Below are positions 58,567 through 64,000 of a stretch of 64,000 nt of DNA, one piece after another. A model generated the notes under the pieces. That model was not told the DNA's origin. It saw nothing but the letters and a program-made list of their open reading frames with translations, and made no database searches. Source of the DNA: Nocardiopsis sp. N85. GTDB lineage: Bacteria; Actinomycetota; Actinomycetes; Streptosporangiales; Streptosporangiaceae. The stretch lies in assembly GCF_028882275.1 (NCBI RefSeq), contig NZ_JARBUT010000001.1:248001-312000 (forward strand). Reading direction: 5' to 3'. Both the position numbers and the translations under genes were made by a program. Every line of letters begins with the position of its first letter. Within the stretch, counting starts at the first letter, position 1.

Positions 58567-59706
58567 TCAACGCCTCCTCCGTTCGGGCGCGAGCCCGCGA
58601 CACCCCGAAGCGTTCACCAACAGGGCCTCGGCGGTCCGCTCGGCCACCGCCGCCCGGTCCACCCCGTGTCCCAGTCCGCTCTCGGCCAACGGGATCGGGA
58701 CCACGCCCTCGTGCGCCCGCACCGGCGGCGTCACCAGATCGCGCACACGGTTCCCCGGACCGGGCATCTCCACCGGCAGGGACGCTCCCGTCAACGACGC
58801 CAACGCCACCGTCGCGGCCCGGCCCACACCCGTGACCGCCGACGAACCGCACCAGACCCGCCACCCGGCGTCCACCGCCAGATCGATCGCCCGACGGGCC
58901 GGGGTGAGTCCGCCCAGCCGCGCCACATCGATGTTCACCGCGTCCCCGGCCTCCGCCTCGATCGCGTGGTCCAGATCCGCCAACGAGCGCAGCGGGCGGC
59001 CCAACGCCACCGGTGTGCGCAACTCCGCCGTCGCCCGGGTGTGCGCGGCGAGGTCCTCCGGGGCGAACGGATCCTCGATCGCCAGCAGGTCCAATCCGTC
59101 CAAGGCCCGCAAGGCCTCCAGGTCCGTGTCGGACTCGGTGTAGCGGCCGCCCGCGTCCGCCTGGAGCACGAGGAACGGGAACCGGGATCGCACCGCGTGC
59201 ACCACCTCGGTGTCCCATCCCGGCGCGATCTCCAGCCGGATCCGCCGAAAGCCCGCCCCCACCTGACGGTTCACCTCGGTGATCAGCGTCTCGACGTTCA
59301 CCGTCCGCGGTACCGTCACCCCCGCCGTCAACGCCGTGCGCTCTCCGCCGAGCGCGTGCGCCAGCGGGGTGCCGCGTTGACGGCTCCACAGATCCCAGCA
59401 GGCGGCGTCCAACGCGCCCGAGAGCACCGGATCCCACGGCAGGTGCTCCCAGGCCGAGCCCACCTCGGTGGGACGGGTCCACGCGTGGTCCACCAGGGCG
59501 GGGGCGAAATCCGAGCGCAACGCCGCCCACTGGTCCGGACTCGCCCAGGGGACCTCCCCCCAACCGCCGACGCCCTCGCCGTCGGCCACCCGCACCAGAA
59601 CGGGTCCGCCGCCCCCATCGGCACGCCGCCCCGCGTTCGGGGGTCGCAACCGGATCAGTTCGAGTTCGACGATCCGGGTCGCGGTCGTCGAGCCGGTGTG
59701 TCCCAC
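58567..59706 (-). CDS. Enolase-superfamily OSBS/MenC-like protein lacking catalytic residues (pseudoenzyme)
   Basis: The 379-residue protein aligns well with o-succinylbenzoate synthase / N-succinylamino acid racemase: WGEVPWASPDQW, the barrel segment GAGFRRIRLEIAPGWD, QADAGGRY, LLAIEDPFAPEDL, AVNIDVARLGGL and WCGSSAVTGVGRAA. Active OSBS enzymes need K-x-K, three metal acids and a Lys on strand 6. Here K-x-K is R157-x-E159, the third ligand region (usually DES) is G236-R237-P238, and the strand-6 Lys (usually NIK) is D260. Only D184 and E211 remain. It cannot use standard OSBS chemistry. GTG 59706 follows GAGGTGGG. The reading frame is intact, so it is maintained rather than decaying. Confidence 0.82.
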   Translation of the reverse strand: MGHTGSTTATRIVELELIRLRPPNAGRRADGGGGPVLVRVADGEGVGGWGEVPWASPDQWAALRSDFAPALVDHAWTRPTEVGSAWEHLPWDPVLSGALDAACWDLWSRQRGTPLAHALGGERTALTAGVTVPRTVNVETLITEVNRQVGAGFRRIRLEIAPGWDTEVVHAVRSRFPFLVLQADAGGRYTESDTDLEALRALDGLDLLAIEDPFAPEDLAAHTRATAELRTPVALGRPLRSLADLDHAIEAEAGDAVNIDVARLGGLTPARRAIDLAVDAGWRVWCGSSAVTGVGRAATVALASLTGASLPVEMPGPGNRVRDLVTPPVRAHEGVVPIPLAESGLGHGVDRAAVAERTAEALLVNASGCRGLAPERRRR

Positions 59707-59747
59707 GCTGTCCCACCTCGGTCCTCGTGGGCCCGTCGATCGTCCGG

Positions 59748-59765
59748 CCCGTGGCCGGCCACGGG
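59748..59765. repeat. 18-bp perfect palindrome
   Basis: CCCGTGGCC-GGCCACGGG is a perfect palindrome with no loop, between the OSBS-like gene start and the ald stop. It could end ald transcripts or act as an operator. Confidence 0.4.
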
Positions 59766-59867
59766 CTCCGTCCTCCCCTGACGGTACCCGTGCCCGACCC
59801 GGTCGACCACCCCGAACCGCGTGGACCTGCCCGAACGTCCCCGCCTTCCAGGGCGGAGGAACCACGG

Positions 59868-60989
59868 TCAGACGTGCGCCAGGACCTCGTCCAGCGGCCG
59901 GTACTTGAGGCCGTGGGCCTCGGCGACCGGCGCGTACACGACCTCGCCCGCGTGGGTGTTGAGCCCGGCGGCCAGCGCGGGGTCCTCCGCCAGGGCCCGA
60001 CGCCACCCCTTGTCGGCCAGTTCCACCGCGTACCGCAGCGTGTCCTTGGTCAGCGCGTGCGTGGAGGTGTTGGGCACCGCGCCCGGCATGTTCGCCACGC
60101 AGTAGAACACCGTGTCGTGCACCCGGAAGGTCGGGTCGTCGTGCGTGGTGGGACGGGAGTCCTCGAAGCAGCCGCCTTGGTCGATGGCGATGTCCACCAG
60201 GACCGCGCCCGGACGCATCCGGGAGACCAGCTCGTTGGAGATCAGCTTGGGCGCCTTGGCGCCCGGCACCAGCACCGCGCCGATGACCAGGTCCGACTCC
60301 AGGACCGACAGCTCCAGCTCGAAGGAGTTGGACACCACGGTCTTGACCTGTCCCCGGTACAGGGAGTCCACGTGGCGCAGCTTGTTGACGTTGAGGTCCA
60401 GCACGGTGACGTCGGCGCCCATGCCCACCGCGATCTGGGTGGCGTTGAGGCCGGACACACCGGCGCCGATCACGGTGACCCGTGCCGGGCGCACGCCCGG
60501 GACCCCGCCCATGAGGACGCCACGGCCGCCGTGGGGCCGCTGGAGGGTGACCGAACCGACCTGCGGCGCCAAGCGGCCCGCGACCTCGGACATCGGGGCC
60601 AGCAGCGGGAGGGAGCCGTCCGGGAGCTGCACGGTCTCGTAGGCGATACCGGTGACCCCGTGCTCCAGCAGGGCGTCGGTGCACTCGCGGGAGGCCGCCA
60701 GGTGCAGGTAGGTGAACAGGGTCTGGCCCTCGCGCATCCGGTGGTACTCCGCCGCGATGGGCTCCTTCACCTTGAGGACGAGGTCGCCCTCGGCCCATAC
60801 CTCGTCCGCGGTGTCGAGGATGCGCGCACCCGCGGCCTCGTACTCCTGGTTCGTGATGGAGGAGCCCAGACCCGCGTCCCGTTCGACGGACACCTGGTGT
60901 CCGCGGCGGGTCAGTTCGTGAACTCCGGCCGGGGTGATGGCCACACGGTACTCGTGGTTCTTGATCTCACGGGGCACGCCGACGCGCAC
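59868..60989 (-). CDS. ald: Alanine dehydrogenase
   Basis: NAD-dependent enzyme that interconverts L-alanine with pyruvate and ammonia. The hallmarks are intact: [19 protein letters not shown]75 in VLKVKEP, H96 in LFTYLHLA, the Rossmann motif [20 protein letters not shown] and the catalytic Asp in [12 protein letters not shown]. Length 373. GTG 60989 is chosen because AGGAGGAATC precedes it; the frame is open upstream to 61121. It is flanked on both sides by apparent pseudoenzyme genes on the same strand. Several dyads lie between its start and the upstream gene. Confidence 0.95.
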   Translation of the reverse strand: MRVGVPREIKNHEYRVAITPAGVHELTRRGHQVSVERDAGLGSSITNQEYEAAGARILDTADEVWAEGDLVLKVKEPIAAEYHRMREGQTLFTYLHLAASRECTDALLEHGVTGIAYETVQLPDGSLPLLAPMSEVAGRLAPQVGSVTLQRPHGGRGVLMGGVPGVRPARVTVIGAGVSGLNATQIAVGMGADVTVLDLNVNKLRHVDSLYRGQVKTVVSNSFELELSVLESDLVIGAVLVPGAKAPKLISNELVSRMRPGAVLVDIAIDQGGCFEDSRPTTHDDPTFRVHDTVFYCVANMPGAVPNTSTHALTKDTLRYAVELADKGWRRALAEDPALAAGLNTHAGEVVYAPVAEAHGLKYRPLDEVLAHV

Positions 60990-61002
60990 GATTCCTCCTA
61001 CT

Positions 61003-61099
61003 GGTATCTCCGTTGATACCCCCACTGTCACCTGTGAAGGCGTGGCCACGCCATCGCCAACATGCATGTCGGTCGGCGATCTTGTTGACAGGGTGTCAA
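61003..61099 (-). promoter_or_regulatory. Dyad-rich control region upstream of ald
   Basis: Three dyads lie within 100 bp. GGTATC-tccgtt-GATACC (61003-61020) abuts the ribosome binding site. The palindrome GGCGTGGCCACGCC is at 61039-61052. TTGACA-ggg-TGTCAA (61085-61099) overlaps the upstream gene's stop codon and contains a consensus -35 hexamer on both strands. An AldR/Lrp-type regulator is possible; no regulator is encoded nearby. Confidence 0.5.
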
Positions 61100-62337
61100 G
61101 CCCACGTGTGGGGTGGGACACCCGTGTTCGGCGAGGTCCGCAGCCCTGAGACCCAGACCGGCCCCACCTCGCCGGTGAGTTCCCTACCCGCGTACGGACT
61201 CCGGTCCACCTTCGAGACCGATACCGGCCGTTCGGGGGCGAAGGCGACCAGGTCCGCGTCGCACCCCTCGGCGATCCGTCCCTTGCCGGCCAGCCCCAAC
61301 AGTTCCGCCGGCGCCAGCGCCGTCCACCGCGTCAACAGGTCCAGGCCCGCCCCGCGCCGCCGCGCCGCCGTCCACAGCGCGGACAGGCTCCACTCCAAGG
61401 TGTGCAGGCCGTGGGCCGGCAGGTGCCCCGAGGAGATCGTCGTGATCGCCGACCCCTCCTCCAGCAGAGCGCTCCACAGGGCCTTGCGGTTGGCGTCGGA
61501 GCGCAGCGGCGGTCGGCAGGCGTGCGCGGGCGATCCCGGAGGCAGGACCTCCGCGGGCAGGCACAGGTAGTGCGGACAGGTCTGCGCGCTCAACCGCACC
61601 CCGATCGACCCGGCCGCCGACACCAGGGCCGCGCACTCGGCGGCGGTGAACGGCAGCACATGGGTGCGGGTCCCCACCGACCGGGCCGCGGAGATGACCC
61701 GTTCCAGACCTCGGCGTTCGGCCCGGGGCGGCCGCTGCTCCGCCGACACCGGAGGGGTGCCCAACTCGCCGGCGTCCTCGGCGTGCACCAGGAGGATCGC
61801 GTCCAGCGCGGTCAGCTCCGCCATCGCCTTGCGCAACCAGGAATCGTCCAGCGCCGCCATGTCCGGGGCGCCCCCGTCCGACAGGGAGCACTGGAAGGCC
61901 ACCGCGCCCGCCGCCCGCAGGTCGGCCAGGTCCAGCGACCCGCTGCCCGGGGTGACCCCGCCCAGGAAGAACAGCGACACCGGTACCCCGGCCGCCGCCC
62001 GACGGTGCACCTGGAGATCGTCGGCGCAGATCATCGCCGGTCGGGCCGGCGCGGGCGAGACCACCAGCGTCGTGACACCGCCGCGCAGCGCCGCGGTCGC
62101 GGCCGCCCGGTAGGAACCGGACAGCTCCCGACCGGGATCGTGCACGCCGGTACCGACGTCCACCGCCCCCGGCAGCAGGGCCGTCTCCCCGAGGTCGATC
62201 TCCTCCCGGGCCGACCAGCGGACCTCGGGGCCGGCCACCGCCTCGATCCGACCGCCCCGGATGCCGACCGCGGCCGGCACGACCCCGTCGGGTGTGACCG
62301 TGCGCCGGGATCGGATCACGCTCTCGAAATCGGTCAT
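61096..62337 (-). CDS. Allantoinase/dihydroorotase-like amidohydrolase lacking metal ligands (pseudoenzyme)
   Basis: The 413-residue protein keeps the family scaffold: LLPGAVDVGTGVHDPGRE, GGVTTLVV, LLVHAEDA, SAQTCPHYLCLPAEVL, RPPLRSDANRKALWSALLEE and a C-terminal AEGCDADLVAF. Active members need HxH after strand 1, a carboxylated Lys, two His and an Asp. Here HxH is G62-x-G64, the Lys is Q149 (AFQCSL in place of GFKxFL) and the Asp is G304 (SGHLP in place of SDHSP). H185 and H256 remain. A binuclear metal centre cannot form as usual. ATG 62337 follows AAGGGGAAGG. A non-catalytic partner or ligand-binding role, as for some dihydroorotase-like subunits, is plausible. Confidence 0.82.
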   Translation of the reverse strand: MTDFESVIRSRRTVTPDGVVPAAVGIRGGRIEAVAGPEVRWSAREEIDLGETALLPGAVDVGTGVHDPGRELSGSYRAAATAALRGGVTTLVVSPAPARPAMICADDLQVHRRAAAGVPVSLFFLGGVTPGSGSLDLADLRAAGAVAFQCSLSDGGAPDMAALDDSWLRKAMAELTALDAILLVHAEDAGELGTPPVSAEQRPPRAERRGLERVISAARSVGTRTHVLPFTAAECAALVSAAGSIGVRLSAQTCPHYLCLPAEVLPPGSPAHACRPPLRSDANRKALWSALLEEGSAITTISSGHLPAHGLHTLEWSLSALWTAARRRGAGLDLLTRWTALAPAELLGLAGKGRIAEGCDADLVAFAPERPVSVSKVDRSPYAGRELTGEVGPVWVSGLRTSPNTGVPPHTWA

Positions 62338-62698
62338 CGCCTTCCCCTTCGGGTGTGTTCGCGACGGGAGGGAACGCCGAGGCGGCCTCGGAGGCCGTAT
62401 GGGAAAAAGGAGGGTGCGCACGCGGACGAGGAGGTGACGGGACCTTCGTCTCGACCGGGCATACCGAGAGTATCGCGAAGAACACGCGAAGGAGGGGCGA
62501 ACGCCACTTCCGACGACGACGCCCGTGTCGTCGGGTTCCACCTTCGACCCCCGACGGACATCGTGTAATGGACGGTTTACGCTGGAGTGCGCCGAGCCGC
62601 CCCTCAGGGCGTGTTCCGTGGAGGACGCCGTCCATCGCGAGGGAACACGCCTTCGACGGCATCCCCGCCTTGAACGACACCGACGACGGAAGTGGCAC
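62338..62698. other. Divergent control region, amidohydrolase-like / CopD-CtaG
   Basis: This 361-bp gap has no supported ORF. It contains the inverted repeat GGCGTGTTCC (62608-62617) and GGAACACGCC (62642-62651), 24 nt apart and about 50-90 nt before the CopD-CtaG start. TAATGGACGGTTTACG-like sequence near 62567-62582 may belong to a promoter. Confidence 0.45.
62608..62651. promoter_or_regulatory. Inverted repeat upstream of the CopD-CtaG gene
   Basis: A perfect 10-bp pair, GGCGTGTTCC and GGAACACGCC, is separated by 24 nt. The spacing suits two DNA-bound subunits rather than a tight hairpin. It does not match the CsoR-type sites I know. Operator role inferred. Confidence 0.35.
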
Positions 62699-64000
62699 GT
62701 GGCTCCTCCCGCAAAGATCACCAAGTCCCCGGACCGGACCGGAGCTCCCCGCAAGGTCACCCGACCCGTCCTCGCGGTGCTCGCCGCCGTCCTGTGCCTC
62801 ACCGGGCTGACCCTGACCCTGATCCTGGGCGGCGCCGCCTTCCCCGAGATCATCCCCGGTCTCCCGGACGCGGGCGACGCCGTGCGCTGGGGCATCCCCC
62901 TGTCCAAGCTCGTCATGGACGTCTCGGCCGTGCTCACCATCGGCACGCTGCTGCTCGCCGTCGTGCTGCTGCCCTCGGACAAGGGCCGGCTCTCCCGGCA
63001 GGCGATCGGCTACGTCCACGCCGCCACCTGGGGCGCACTGGTCTGGGCCGTGGCCGCGGTGTTCGCCCTGTACTTCCAGGCGTCGGAGTTCCTGGCCCGC
63101 CCCATCGGGCAGGTCAGCGTCGACGAGGTCACCGCCTACGCCGGTTCGGTCTCCGGCGGCATCGCGTTGATGTTCGTCATCCTCTTCACCACCGGCATCC
63201 TGCTGTTCGGACGCACCGTCGCCGGAGCGACCGGCGCCCTGTGGCTGCTGCTGCTCGCCCTGGCCGCCACCACGCCGCCGGCCCTGACCGGCCACTCCGC
63301 CTCCTCCGGGGCGCACGAACTCGCGGTCACCGGCCTGGCCATGCACGTGATCGCGATCAGCGTGTGGACCGGCGGCCTGGCCGCGGTGACCCACCACGCG
63401 CTGCGGGCGAACGGTACCGGCGTGGAGATCGCCGCCGCCCGGTTCAGCCGGCTGGCGCTGTGGGCCTACATCGGCGTCGCCATCAGCGGTCTGGCCAGCG
63501 CCCTGGCCCGACTCGAATCGTTCGACGCCCTGGTGCGCACCGAGTACGGGATGATCATCCTGGTCAAGGTCGTACTGTTCGCCGTGCTGGGCGCGTTCGG
63601 ATACCTGCACCGCGAGTTCGCCCTCAAGAACCTGTCCGGCGCCGCCAAGGGCCCCGCCTGGCCCGCCAGGCGACGCCTGCTGTTCCTGCGCATCGCCTCC
63701 GTGGAGATCCTCGTCATGGCGACCGTCATGGGCGTCTCCGTCGGTCTGGGCCGCACCGCGCCGCCCCCGCCGCTGGACAGCCGGGTCGACCCCGCCGCGC
63801 TCATCCTCGGTTTCCCGGTGCCCCCGCCCATGGACCTGGTCAACCTGCTCACGCTGTGGCGGCCCGACCTGTTCTTCATCATGTTCGTGGTCATCGCCGG
63901 CGGTCTCTACGCGGCCGGGGTGACCCGACTGCTGCGCCGCGGCGACGCGTGGCCGGTCGGGCGCACGGTCTCCTTCGCCGCCGGCCTGCTCTCCGTCGTC
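62699..64000 (+). CDS. CopD / CtaG-like copper and cytochrome oxidase assembly fusion, 3' end outside the window
   Basis: The frame is open for 434 codons to the window edge. It has many transmembrane helices. Residues about 1-340 match CopD: a long N-terminal helix region, TGHSASSGAHELAVTGLAMH with metal-ligand-like His residues, SVWTGGLAAVTHHALR and FSRLALWAYIGVAISGLASA. From about residue 380 (LVNLLTLWRPDLFFIMFV) a CtaG-like domain begins, as in actinobacterial CopD-CtaG fusions that help deliver copper to cytochrome oxidase. GTG 62699 follows GGAAGTGG. The C-terminal part is missing. Confidence 0.85.
   Translation, partial: MAPPAKITKSPDRTGAPRKVTRPVLAVLAAVLCLTGLTLTLILGGAAFPEIIPGLPDAGDAVRWGIPLSKLVMDVSAVLTIGTLLLAVVLLPSDKGRLSRQAIGYVHAATWGALVWAVAAVFALYFQASEFLARPIGQVSVDEVTAYAGSVSGGIALMFVILFTTGILLFGRTVAGATGALWLLLLALAATTPPALTGHSASSGAHELAVTGLAMHVIAISVWTGGLAAVTHHALRANGTGVEIAAARFSRLALWAYIGVAISGLASALARLESFDALVRTEYGMIILVKVVLFAVLGAFGYLHREFALKNLSGAAKGPAWPARRRLLFLRIASVEILVMATVMGVSVGLGRTAPPPPLDSRVDPAALILGFPVPPPMDLVNLLTLWRPDLFFIMFVVIAGGLYAAGVTRLLRRGDAWPVGRTVSFAAGLLSVV

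Noticed and set aside
58567..62337. Frameshifts or sequencing errors explaining the missing catalytic residues
   Set aside because: Both frames are continuous and family similarity holds immediately before and after each substituted residue, so point replacements, not frame changes, explain them.

Overview
The window is 64 kb of very GC-rich, densely coded actinobacterial chromosome. GTG and TTG starts are common, several genes look leaderless, there is a DasR-type dre site, a TPP riboswitch precedes thiD, and an SSI-family inhibitor and DUF2510 protein are present. Gene content fits Nocardiopsaceae (Nocardiopsis or a close relative); that placement is inference from style and content, not from a marker gene. 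I see no phage, transposase, CRISPR array, rRNA or plasmid functions. Most of it is ordinary housekeeping or accessory chromosome.

Layout. 0-8.3 kb: tail of an unknown protein, tRNA-His, orn, a DUF2510 membrane-anchored protein, an amidase-like protein and two paralogous membrane-anchored VWA proteins, the second with a destroyed metal site. 8.7-14.3 kb: subtilisin-inhibitor-like protein, SpoU rRNA methylase, 2-hydroxyacid dehydrogenase, family A DNA polymerase, NlpC/P60 hydrolase. 14.8-22.5 kb: gamma-glutamyltransferase, an Ala/Glu/Pro-rich secreted protein, secreted GDPD with a PhoP-box-like array, a D-amino-acid PLP enzyme, and a DasR-controlled GH20 hexosaminidase. 22.8-30.4 kb: a DMT-type transporter with a leader peptide, a GT4 glycosyltransferase whose N-terminus is a 13-copy 51-bp minisatellite, a LysR/aminotransferase pair, an MgtA-like mannosyltransferase and a DUF6457 protein. 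30.6-40.3 kb: AGCS symporter, thiD with TPP riboswitch, a DUF368-DedA pair (the two undecaprenyl-phosphate translocase families), acyl-CoA synthetase, ornithine aminotransferase, SGNH hydrolase. 40.4-46.6 kb: biotin genes bioF / bioA-bioD, a small barrel-like protein divergent from a MocR regulator, and sodA.

46.9-57.8 kb is a surface-glycan style locus: an acyltransferase-3/SGNH fusion, a membrane-anchored methyltransferase, and a two-gene glycosyltransferase cassette present twice in tandem (50.26-53.93 and 54.12-57.81 kb). In each cassette the second gene starts at a TTG near the end of the first.

58.0-62.3 kb: a MaoC hydratase, then an alanine dehydrogenase flanked by two apparent pseudoenzymes on the same strand: an OSBS/MenC-like protein without its catalytic lysines and a metal ligand, and an allantoinase/dihydroorotase-like protein without HxH, the carboxylated Lys and the Asp. 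The window ends inside a CopD-CtaG fusion. The best candidates for new biology are the pseudoenzyme-ald-pseudoenzyme block, the duplicated glycosyltransferase cassette, and the coding minisatellite.
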